Under the pieces are notes generated by a model, which did no database searches, was not told the DNA's origin, and was given only the letters and a program-made list of their open reading frames with translations. A program made the translations under genes and the position numbers. 20,766 bases of DNA from JANWZL01 sp037445185 (GTDB lineage: Bacteria > Pseudomonadota > Gammaproteobacteria > Burkholderiales > Thiobacillaceae): assembly GCA_037445185.1 (NCBI GenBank), contig JBBIKZ010000036.1:1-20766 (forward strand), written 5' to 3'. Of this stretch, positions 1 through 5,960 are shown piece by piece. Numbering within the stretch: the first letter of the stretch is position 1; each line of letters begins with the position of its first letter.

Positions 1-1
1 G

Positions 2-15
2 AATAAAATTTTATT
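2..15. repeat. AT-rich perfect palindrome at window edge
   Basis: A 14-bp perfect palindrome (AATAAAATTTTATT) in otherwise GC-rich DNA, about 60 bp upstream of the first gene. It could belong to that gene's promoter region or to a terminator of a gene left of the window. The window edge hides the context, so no function is assigned. Confidence 0.4.
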
Positions 16-77
16 TATCGATGTGTTGCAAAGACACTCGATCCGACCCTCTCCAACCAACCTACCAGGAGTCTTTT

Positions 78-764
78 ATGAAACTCACCCCGATCGCCAG
101 CGCCCTCGGCCTGCTGGTCCTGACCCAGGCCGCCGTGGCCCAAAGCGGTCCCGAGCAGACCGCCGCCCAACTGATGGATCCCGCCAAGGTGGTGCAGCCC
201 ATGCAGGATCCCAAGGCCGCCGTGCAGACCATGACCAACCTGATGGACCCTGCCACCATGATGATCATGCTGCAGCGCGGTATGGATCCGGCCACCTACA
301 CCCGCATGGCCCAGTCCGGCCTGTCGCCTGACATCCTGCGCGCCTACGCCGGCTTCCTCGACCCGGCCATGTACACCCGCTGGCTGGCCGCGGCCATGGA
401 CCCCAACTTCTACACCGCGGCCATGGCCCCCTTCCTCAACCCCAACATGTACATGAAGTGGCTGGCCGCCCCCCTGGATCCGCGCATGCTGCAGATGGCC
501 ATGGCCCCCCTCAACCCGAACCTGTACATGAACTGGGCGATGGCCCCCCTGGCCCCGGCCAACCTGAACCTGATGATGGCCCCGCTCAACCCCAATCTGT
601 ACAGCCAGTGGGCCGCCGCGGCCGTCAACCCCGCCACCTATGGCGCCTGGGGCGCGTTCCTGAATCCCGCCACCTATGCCAATATCCCCAATCCATTCGC
701 GGCGCTGATACCTGCGGCCCCTGCTGCCGCGGAGAGCAAGCCTGCAGAGCCGGCCAAGAAGTAA
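78..764 (+). CDS. Exported Met-rich short-repeat protein, function unknown
   Basis: Predicted 228-residue exported protein. The ATG at 78 is preferred over one at 21 because AGGAG (67-71) sits 6 nt upstream and a signal peptide begins there: Lys at 2, a hydrophobic core, and an AVAQ-S cleavage site near residue 22. The mature chain is built from about 13 degenerate repeats of 11-14 residues. The consensus is roughly [L/M]-[D/N]-P-[A/N]-x-Y-x-x-W followed by Ala, Met and Pro; clear units include LDPAMYTRW, LNPNMYMKW, LNPNLYMNW and LNPNLYSQW. About 21 Met residues occur in some 206 mature residues, with no Cys and a Lys/Pro/Ala-rich tail. I do not recognise a named family. The regular aromatic and proline spacing suggests a repetitive, perhaps self-associating envelope protein; that is inference. 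It is a single-gene unit closed by a terminator. Confidence 0.85.
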   Translation: MKLTPIASALGLLVLTQAAVAQSGPEQTAAQLMDPAKVVQPMQDPKAAVQTMTNLMDPATMMIMLQRGMDPATYTRMAQSGLSPDILRAYAGFLDPAMYTRWLAAAMDPNFYTAAMAPFLNPNMYMKWLAAPLDPRMLQMAMAPLNPNLYMNWAMAPLAPANLNLMMAPLNPNLYSQWAAAAVNPATYGAWGAFLNPATYANIPNPFAALIPAAPAAAESKPAEPAKK

Positions 765-784
765 ACGCGGCGTTCAGCGGCAGG

Positions 785-810
785 AAAGGGCGGACCCGTT
801 CCGCCCTTTT
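785..810 (+). terminator. Intrinsic terminator after the repeat protein
   Basis: A perfect 10-bp stem (AAAGGGCGGA at 785-794 with TCCGCCCTTT at 800-809) encloses a 5-base loop and runs into TTTTCGTTT. It ends the rightward repeat-protein gene. It lies 4 bp past the stop of the convergent folate gene, so it may act for both, although the T-tract is weaker on the other strand. Confidence 0.8.
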
Positions 811-813
811 CGT

Positions 814-1461
814 TTATGGGGATGGCCGCGGGCGCTGACGCCTGCAGTCCAGGTAGCCCGCCTCGGTCAGCACGACATCGACGGGGATGTCCCAGGGGTC
901 ATGCGGCATCCGGTCGACACCCTGGACCGCGAAGGCGACGCCGACCAGAAGTGGCGCGCGCCAGTGCCTGCGCCGGGTCAGATAGGCCAGGCTGGTGTCG
1001 TAATAGCCGCCGCCCATGCCCATGCGATAGCCCTGGGCATCGAAACCCAGCATGGGCAGGAAGACGACGTGCAGCTGCCAGATCCTGACCCGACTGTCGA
1101 GATGGCCGTATTCCGGGATGCCGTAACGATTGAGCCCCCAGTGCTGGGCGGCCCCGCCCAGGCGGCTGAACCACAGACGCCGGCCGCCGTGCCAGTCGCC
1201 CGCACGGGGGGGCAGCATCGGCAGGTAGCAGTGCGCCCCCAGCCATAGCGCCCGGTTGAGCAGGGGTAGGATGTCGAGCTCCCCCTTCGCCGGGATGTAG
1301 AAACCGATGCGTTTGCCCCGCCGCACCAGCCCGTGGGCGAGGGCGAGCCGTTCGATGCGGCGGCCCGCCGACTGGCGCACGTTTCTCGGGACGGCCGCGC
1401 GCCGCGCGCGCAAGGCCTTGCGCAGCGTGGACTTTTCGGTCTCTGGGGGAGGTGGGGACAT
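814..1461 (-). CDS. fau: 5-formyltetrahydrofolate cyclo-ligase (MTHFS)
   Basis: A 215-residue cytosolic enzyme of the 5-formyl-THF cyclo-ligase family (E. coli YgfA/Fau), which converts 5-formyl-THF to 5,10-methenyl-THF using ATP. Visible family features are an N-terminal basic LRKALRARR segment, the central GFYIPAKGELD stretch, and the phosphate-binding glycine-rich motif MGMGGGYYD with a preceding LPMLGFD. The C-terminal PWDIPVDVVLTE segment is also typical. The reading frame extends to a TTG at 1521, but that codon lies inside the 6S RNA hairpin. The ATG at 1461 gives a normal family length and places the start 11 nt after the 6S 3' end, which is the usual ssrS-fau order. No good Shine-Dalgarno is visible before it. 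It is probably read through from the 6S promoter and the zap genes. Confidence 0.93.
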   Translation of the reverse strand: MSPPPPETEKSTLRKALRARRAAVPRNVRQSAGRRIERLALAHGLVRRGKRIGFYIPAKGELDILPLLNRALWLGAHCYLPMLPPRAGDWHGGRRLWFSRLGGAAQHWGLNRYGIPEYGHLDSRVRIWQLHVVFLPMLGFDAQGYRMGMGGGYYDTSLAYLTRRRHWRAPLLVGVAFAVQGVDRMPHDPWDIPVDVVLTEAGYLDCRRQRPRPSP

Positions 1462-1471
1462 GGCAGGAGGG

Positions 1472-1650
1472 ACCCCCCGCCCACGCCGTCCGGGCCGCAA
1501 CTCTTGAACCCATGGGTTCAAGGTGGCCGCGGCGCATCACCTTAAGGCGCATGGACGCAAGCCACGCGCACACCGGCGAGCTGTTGCCGCAGCCCAGGCT
1601 CAGCGTATCGGTTCACAGAATACGCAGCCCTCGCGCACGCAGCAGGGAGT
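1472..1650 (-). ncRNA. ssrS: 6S RNA
   Basis: 6S RNA mimics an open promoter and sequesters sigma-70 RNA polymerase. Evidence on the minus strand: the conserved 3' hairpin TTGAACCCATGGGTTCAA (1504-1521, a perfect palindrome) preceded by CACC; a GCCTTAA block (1542-1548); and a 5'-side GCTGAGCC block. All correspond in order to parts of E. coli 6S RNA. The ends can pair, with ACTCCCTGCT at 1650-1641 matching the GGGCGGGGGGT run ending at 1472. This gives a molecule of about 179 nt, close to the usual 180-185. The position between zapA and the 5-formyl-THF cyclo-ligase gene is the classic one. Both ends are estimated to within a few bases. Confidence 0.92.
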
Positions 1651-1961
1651 CAGAACAGATTATCTTGCTGGGCGAGCGCCGCATCAAGTAGCTGGTGCAG
1701 ATGGGCGAGCTTGCTGCGGGCGGCGCCATCGTCCGCCTGGGGGGGGCGGGCGGAGAGGTAATCGTGCGTGATGTTGAGCGCCGCCATGATGGCGATGCGT
1801 TCCAGGCCGATGACCTTGCCCGTCTCGCGGATCTCCCGCATCTTGCGGTCGAGGTAGCTGACCGCCTGCAGCAGGCCCTCCTTCTCGTCCTCGGGACAGG
1901 CGATGCGAAATTCCCGCCCCATGATGGCGACGTCTAGGCTGATGGTGCGCGGCTGGGGCAT
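1650..1961 (-). CDS. zapA: Cell division protein ZapA
   Basis: A 103-residue ZapA, the cytosolic protein that bundles FtsZ protofilaments at the division ring. The N-terminal globular part (about residues 1-45) carries the typical VAIMGREFRIACPEDE segment. A helical, coiled-coil-prone part follows (KVIGLERIAIMAALNITHDYL and on to residue 103). Length and motifs match the family. The ATG is separated by a single base from the stop of the upstream zapB-like gene, indicating translational coupling. The last codons (Gln-Asp-Asn-Leu-Phe-stop) double as the -10 region of the 6S RNA promoter, and the stop codon overlaps the predicted 6S start. Confidence 0.95.
   Translation of the reverse strand: MPQPRTISLDVAIMGREFRIACPEDEKEGLLQAVSYLDRKMREIRETGKVIGLERIAIMAALNITHDYLSARPPQADDGAARSKLAHLHQLLDAALAQQDNLF
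1659..1687 (-). promoter_or_regulatory. Sigma-70 promoter of 6S RNA, inside zapA
   Basis: On the minus strand, TTGATG (1687-1682) and GATAAT (1664-1659) are separated by exactly 17 bp. The first 6S base (about 1651-1650) follows 7-8 nt later. The whole promoter lies in the zapA 3' coding end, so 6S can be made independently of the zap operon. Confidence 0.75.
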
Positions 1962-1962
1962 G

Positions 1963-2154
1963 TCAGTCCGGCAGCTTGTCGTAGAGTGCCTGCACGCGCG
2001 CGGCCGCCTCGGCCAACCGCTCGGTGAGCAGCTTGTTGTCGTTCTCCAGGGCGACCACCTGCTGGCGCAGACGCAGGTTCTCCTGACGTATGGCCTGCCA
2101 GCGTTCCAGCAGGAGGCTCAGCTTGCCTTCCAGGTCGTCCAGTTGTTCGAGCAT
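1963..2154 (-). CDS. ZapB-like coiled-coil division protein (TIGR02449 type)
   Basis: A 63-residue, almost entirely helical protein starting MLEQLDDLEGKLSLLLE. Heptad-like Leu/Val spacing (LRLRQQVVALENDNKLL) is typical of the short coiled-coil proteins encoded directly upstream of zapA in many gammaproteobacteria and annotated TIGR02449, ZapB-like. Its likely role is division-ring assembly together with ZapA; that rests on family and neighbourhood. The frame stays open upstream to 2307, but the added residues are a shadow of the divergent glycosyltransferase. The ATG at 2154 matches the family start. It has no Shine-Dalgarno and begins 6-7 nt after a good -10 box, so the mRNA may be leaderless. 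Confidence 0.85.
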   Translation of the reverse strand: MLEQLDDLEGKLSLLLERWQAIRQENLRLRQQVVALENDNKLLTERLAEAAARVQALYDKLPD

Positions 2155-2162
2155 CGGAACAC

Positions 2163-2168
2163 TATAAT
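2163..2168 (+). promoter_or_regulatory. -10 box for the glycosyltransferase gene
   Basis: A perfect TATAAT on the plus strand overlaps the -10 of the opposing zapB-like promoter by 4 bp. No good -35 is present at 16-18 bp; the nearest is TTGTTC at 2143-2148, only 14 bp away. A start around 2175 would leave a roughly 25-nt leader before the TTG at 2201. Confidence 0.45.
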
Positions 2169-2171
2169 TGG

Positions 2172-2183
2172 CGCAAATTTGCG
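2172..2183. promoter_or_regulatory. Palindromic candidate operator
   Basis: A 12-bp perfect palindrome (CGCAAATTTGCG) lies within the spacer of the leftward promoter and at or just downstream of the predicted rightward start. Its placement fits a symmetric repressor site controlling both directions. No cognate regulator is identifiable here. Confidence 0.35.
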
Positions 2184-2200
2184 ACGTCAACCACCGCCGC

Positions 2201-3352
2201 TTGAACATCCTCCTGCTGTCCGACGTGTACTTTCCCCGCATCAACGGGGTCTCCACGTCCATCCAGACCCTGCGCAGGGAATTGCTCGCCTCCGGGCACG
2301 AGGTCACCCTAGTGGCCCCGGACTATGGCGACGCCAGCGAAGAGGCCGGCGTTGTCCGGGTGCGGGGGCGCAGCCTCGCCTTCGATCCGGAGGATCGCCT
2401 CATGGACTGGCGCGCCCTGAATCGTACCCTGGAGGCCCTGCACAGCCGTTTCGACGTGGTCCATGTGCACACCCCCTTCCTGGCCCATTACGCCGGCCTG
2501 CGCTATGCGCGAGGTCACGCCCTCCCTCTGGTGGAGACCTATCACACCCTCTTTACCGAATACTTCTACCATTACCTGCCCATCCTGCCGCGCGCCTGGC
2601 TCAAGGCCCTGGCCCGTGCCATCTCCCGCCGGCAATGCAACCGGGTGGACACGGTGATCGCGCCCTCCGGCCCCATGCGCCAGTCCTTGCTGGAATACGG
2701 CGTCAACACGCGCATCGAGGTGATCCCCACCGGCCTGCTGCCCGAGTCCTTCATTCCCGGCAACGGCGCCGGTTTCCGCCATGCGCACGGCCTGCCGCCG
2801 GACCGGCCGATGCTGCTGTTCGTCGGTCGGGTCGCGTTCGAGAAGAACATCGGCTTCCTGCTCAAGATGCTCGAGGTGCTGCGTCGGTCCCACCCGGACG
2901 CCTGCCTGGTCATCGCCGGCGAGGGTCCGGCGGAGCGCGAACTGCACCGCGAGGTGCGCCGCCTGGGTCTGACCGAGCAGGTGCGCTTCGTCGGCTATCT
3001 CGATCGTCAGCGGGAATTGCCGGATTGCTATCGGGCGGCGGACGTCTTCGTGTTCGCCTCGCGCACCGAGACGCAGGGCCTCGTGTTGCTGGAGGCCATG
3101 GCCCAGGGCACGCCGGTGGTGGCCCTGGCCGAGATGGGCACCAAGGATGTGCTCTCCGAGGGCGAGGGCTGCCGCATCGCGCCGGACGACCCGGCCGCCT
3201 TTGCCGCCATCGTCGCCGAACTGCTCGACGACGCCGAGGCGCATCGGCGGTTGTCCGCCGCGGCGGTGAGCTATGCCCAGGCCTGGCGCTCGGAACGCAT
3301 GGCCTCCAGGGTGGCCGCGCTCTACGCCGACCTGGCTCGCGCCGGTCGCTGA
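2201..3352 (+). CDS. GT4-family glycosyltransferase
   Basis: A 383-residue GT-B fold retaining glycosyltransferase (family GT4, group 1). The N-terminal acceptor domain starts NILLLSDVYFPRINGVSTS, a glycine-loop segment typical of lipid- and glycan-modifying members. The C-terminal nucleotide-sugar domain begins near LLFVGRVAFEKN and contains the E-x7-E signature (E290 and E298 in TETQGLVLLE). The TTG at 2201 is chosen because it aligns with the family start. The alternative TTG at 2168 falls inside the TATAAT box and so could not be transcribed from that promoter. No Shine-Dalgarno is evident. gluQ begins 13 nt after the stop, so the two are probably cotranscribed. Similar proteins glycosylate diacylglycerol or mannosylate acceptors; substrate and acceptor cannot be read here. 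Confidence 0.9.
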   Translation: MNILLLSDVYFPRINGVSTSIQTLRRELLASGHEVTLVAPDYGDASEEAGVVRVRGRSLAFDPEDRLMDWRALNRTLEALHSRFDVVHVHTPFLAHYAGLRYARGHALPLVETYHTLFTEYFYHYLPILPRAWLKALARAISRRQCNRVDTVIAPSGPMRQSLLEYGVNTRIEVIPTGLLPESFIPGNGAGFRHAHGLPPDRPMLLFVGRVAFEKNIGFLLKMLEVLRRSHPDACLVIAGEGPAERELHREVRRLGLTEQVRFVGYLDRQRELPDCYRAADVFVFASRTETQGLVLLEAMAQGTPVVALAEMGTKDVLSEGEGCRIAPDDPAAFAAIVAELLDDAEAHRRLSAAAVSYAQAWRSERMASRVAALYADLARAGR

Positions 3353-3365
3353 CCGGTCAGTCCGC

Positions 3366-4259
3366 ATGGCCGCCGCGGGTTACCGAGGCCGCTTCGCCCC
3401 CACCCCGAGCGGGCCGCTGCACTTCGGTTCCCTGGTGGCGGCACTGGGCAGCCACCTCGAAGCGCGGCGCGCCGGTGGCGAGTGGTCGCTGCGCATCGAG
3501 GACGTCGACCCGCCGCGAGTCGTGGCGGGCGCTGCGGACGACATCCTGCGCACGCTGGAGGACTTCGGTTTCGAGTGGGACGGCCCGGTCGTCTACCAGA
3601 GCCGACGCGGCGCGGCCTACCAGGAGGGGCTGGAGCGGTTGCGGCGGCAGGACCTGGTGTATGCCTGCACCTGCAGCCGCAAGCAGCTGGCCGAACACGC
3701 CCGACGCGGTGTGGACGGCCCGGTCTATCCCGGCACCTGCCGGGGGCGACGACACGGCCCAATGCCTGCCGCCTTGCGGCTCAGGGTGCCGCCCGGACGC
3801 ATCGTCTTCGACGATGGCCTGCTGGGGCGCATCGCCTGCGACCTGGCGCGCGAGTGCGGGGACTTCGTGCTGCGCCGGGCCGACGGCGTCTGGAGCTACC
3901 AGCTCGCCGTCGTGGTCGATGATGCAGCGCAGGCCATCACCCACGTCGTGCGCGGTGCCGACTTGATCGCCTCGACGCCGCGGCAAATCCTGCTGCAGCG
4001 CCTGCTCGGCCTGCCCACGCCGGCCTACCTGCACCTGCCGGTCGTGCTCGATGCGCGCGGCGACAAGCTGTCCAAACAGACCCTGGCCGAGCGGGTCGAT
4101 GCGCGCGCGCCGCTGCCCGCGCTGCTCGCCGCCCTGTCATTCCTCGGCCTGCCCGCGGATCGTTCCGTCGCCAGCGTCACCGAGTTCTGGGCCATGGCCC
4201 GGACGGTCTGGTCGCCCGCACGTCTGCCGCCGGTGCGCGGCAAGAGGCTGCGCGGCTAG
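3366..4259 (+). CDS. gluQ: Glutamyl-Q tRNA(Asp) synthetase
   Basis: A 297-residue GluRS paralogue lacking the anticodon-binding domain. It activates glutamate and attaches it to queuosine-34 of tRNA(Asp). Visible motifs are the HIGH-equivalent HFGSL (19-23) after RFAPTPSGPL, the RIEDVDPPR segment (43-51), a zinc site C101-x-C103 with Y121 and C125, and the KMSKS-equivalent KLSKQ (234-238). Length matches the family (about 300). The ATG at 3366 is chosen over an upstream frame opening at 3273, which overlaps the glycosyltransferase and adds unrelated residues. It follows the glycosyltransferase by 13 nt. Its stop shares the CTAG at 4256-4259 with the stop of the convergent sat-cysC gene, so no intergenic terminator exists between them. 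Confidence 0.95.
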   Translation: MAAAGYRGRFAPTPSGPLHFGSLVAALGSHLEARRAGGEWSLRIEDVDPPRVVAGAADDILRTLEDFGFEWDGPVVYQSRRGAAYQEGLERLRRQDLVYACTCSRKQLAEHARRGVDGPVYPGTCRGRRHGPMPAALRLRVPPGRIVFDDGLLGRIACDLARECGDFVLRRADGVWSYQLAVVVDDAAQAITHVVRGADLIASTPRQILLQRLLGLPTPAYLHLPVVLDARGDKLSKQTLAERVDARAPLPALLAALSFLGLPADRSVASVTEFWAMARTVWSPARLPPVRGKRLRG

Positions 4260-5950
4260 CGCAGATAGCCCTCGTGCTCGAGCTTCAACACCACCTTCTG
4301 CACCGCCTCCTCGACGCTGTACTGCGAGGTGTCGATGGCCAGCTCGGGCGCCTCGGGCACCTCATAGGGGTCGGACACGCCGGTGAATTCCGGGATCAGA
4401 CCGGCCCGCGCCTTGGCGTACAGACCCTTGCGGTCGCGTGCCTCGCACACCTCGATGGGGGTGGAGACATGGACCTCGATGAAGCCGCCCCAGGGCTCGA
4501 TCATGGCCCGCACGTCGCGACGCGTGGCGCGGTAGGGGGCGATGGGGGCACAGACGGCGATGCCCCCGTTCTTGGTGATCTCGGAGGCGACGAAGCCGAT
4601 GCGACGGATGTTGATGTCGCGGTGCTCGCGCGAGAAGCCCAGCTCGCTGGAGAGGTGGCGGCGCACGATGTCGCCGTCGAGCAGGGTCACGCGCCGGCTG
4701 CCCATCTCCATGAGCTTGACCGCCAGGGCGCGGGCGAGGGTGGACTTGCCGGCGCCGGACAGCCCGGTGAAGAACACCGTGAACCCCTGTCGGCTGCGCG
4801 GCGGATAGGCACGGCGCAGCTCCTCGACCACCTCGGGGTAGGTGTACCAGTCGGGCACGCGCAGGTCCTGCATCAGACGGCGCCTGAGCTCCACGTCGTT
4901 CATGCTGAGACCGCGCGCCCCCTCGGGCAGCGCGTCGTCGGTGAGATAGGTGTCCTGGTCCTCCACATAGACCAGCCGCGGGAAGGGGACCAGCTCCACC
5001 CCCACCGCCTCCTTGAGCCGCGCCTGCAAGACGTCGTTGAGGCCCAGGGCATCGGCGCCCCGCCTCAGCTCCCCCTCGTCCGCGCGCTCGCCCCCCACCA
5101 CCAGGTGCGTGCAGCCATGGTTGCGCGCGATGATCGCCTTGTACATCACCGCCCTGTCCCCGGAGAGGGCGGGCAGCATGGGACTGACCGCCAGCATGGT
5201 GGTGGTGGCGGGAAAGCGCGGCAGCATGGCCTGACAGGCACGCAGCCGGGTGAAGTGCAGCGGGTCGTGCACCGGATCGGAGCCCCCCGCCACGTGGATG
5301 AACAGGTTGGCCTCGCGCTCCACGGCGGCGCGCAGGTAGAACTCGTAGTGGGGACGGTGCAGGGGCTGCGAGGGCATCACCGCCAGCACCCGCCGCCAGC
5401 CGCGTCGCGCGAACTGGGCACGGGCCTCGGCGGGGGTCAGGCGCAGGGTGAGGAAATCGTGCCGGGGGGGCAGCGCAACCCCCTCCACCCGACCCGCCAG
5501 GTAGTACTGACCCGGCGCGGCCAGGGGGGCGGCCAGGGGTAGGCCCGAGGCGGCGGCCAGCGCCTGTTCGCGTTCCGGCTCGGCAGGCCAGACCTCCTCG
5601 ACGTGCAGGATGGCCGGCATGAAGCCTTCGGCATCCCTGATCGCCACGGTTTGGCCCGGCGCGAGACCCTGGGCCTGCTTGCCACCGACGGCCAGCACCG
5701 TCGGCCAGGGCCAGAAGCGGCCGTCCGCGAGCGCCAGCCTGGTGAGCACCGCCTCCAGGTCGGCGCGGCCCAGAAATCCGGTCAAGGGGCTGAGGGCACC
5801 GGTGAGCATGAGCTCCAGGTCGCACACCTGGCGCCAGTCGAGATCGATGGAGGGGTAATTGAGGGCGGCCTCCTTGATGGCCTGGGCGCGGTAGGCGTCC
5901 ACCAGCAGCAGGGGGAGTTCGCCGCCATAGGGGGGGATGAGGTTCTGCAT
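4256..5950 (-). CDS. Fused ATP sulfurylase-like / APS kinase protein
   Basis: A 564-residue protein with an N-terminal ATP sulfurylase (Sat) fold (about 1-385) and a C-terminal APS kinase (CysC, about 387-564). The kinase looks intact: Walker A GLSGAGKS (396-403), LLDGD (423-427), FSREHRDINIRR (439-450), and the lid/APS-binding KGLYAKAR with FTGVSDPYEVP. It should make PAPS from APS and ATP. The Sat half is odd. Where active sulfurylases have QTRNPxHxxH, this reads MPSQPLHRPH (192-201). Where they have VGRDHAG, it reads VGGERAD (285-291). The sulfurylase reaction may therefore be lost. I recall a Thiobacillus denitrificans Sat-CysC protein of similar size reported as an active APS kinase without sulfurylase activity. 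The start at 5950 lies 10 nt after the stop of the DHH phosphoesterase gene, indicating one operon. No clear Shine-Dalgarno is seen. Confidence 0.92.
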   Translation of the reverse strand: MQNLIPPYGGELPLLLVDAYRAQAIKEAALNYPSIDLDWRQVCDLELMLTGALSPLTGFLGRADLEAVLTRLALADGRFWPWPTVLAVGGKQAQGLAPGQTVAIRDAEGFMPAILHVEEVWPAEPEREQALAAASGLPLAAPLAAPGQYYLAGRVEGVALPPRHDFLTLRLTPAEARAQFARRGWRRVLAVMPSQPLHRPHYEFYLRAAVEREANLFIHVAGGSDPVHDPLHFTRLRACQAMLPRFPATTTMLAVSPMLPALSGDRAVMYKAIIARNHGCTHLVVGGERADEGELRRGADALGLNDVLQARLKEAVGVELVPFPRLVYVEDQDTYLTDDALPEGARGLSMNDVELRRRLMQDLRVPDWYTYPEVVEELRRAYPPRSRQGFTVFFTGLSGAGKSTLARALAVKLMEMGSRRVTLLDGDIVRRHLSSELGFSREHRDINIRRIGFVASEITKNGGIAVCAPIAPYRATRRDVRAMIEPWGGFIEVHVSTPIEVCEARDRKGLYAKARAGLIPEFTGVSDPYEVPEAPELAIDTSQYSVEEAVQKVVLKLEHEGYLR

Positions 5951-5960
5951 GAGCTTGTGT

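Larger units (their letters stand above)
2161..2190 (-). promoter_or_regulatory. Promoter for zapB-like/zapA operon
   Basis: On the minus strand, TTGACG (2190-2185) and TATAGT (2166-2161) are 18 bp apart. The first base of the zapB-like ATG (2154) is 7 nt downstream of the -10, which is the expected transcription start. This is a strong sigma-70 match for DNA this GC-rich. Confidence 0.65.

Noticed and set aside
1462..1521. Upstream extension of the folate gene to a TTG at 1521
   Set aside because: The extension lies inside the 6S RNA 3' hairpin and adds 20 residues without family likeness.
2309..3367. 352-codon open frame antisense to the glycosyltransferase
   Set aside because: Shadow of a gene with clear GT4 motifs; the product has no recognisable domain.
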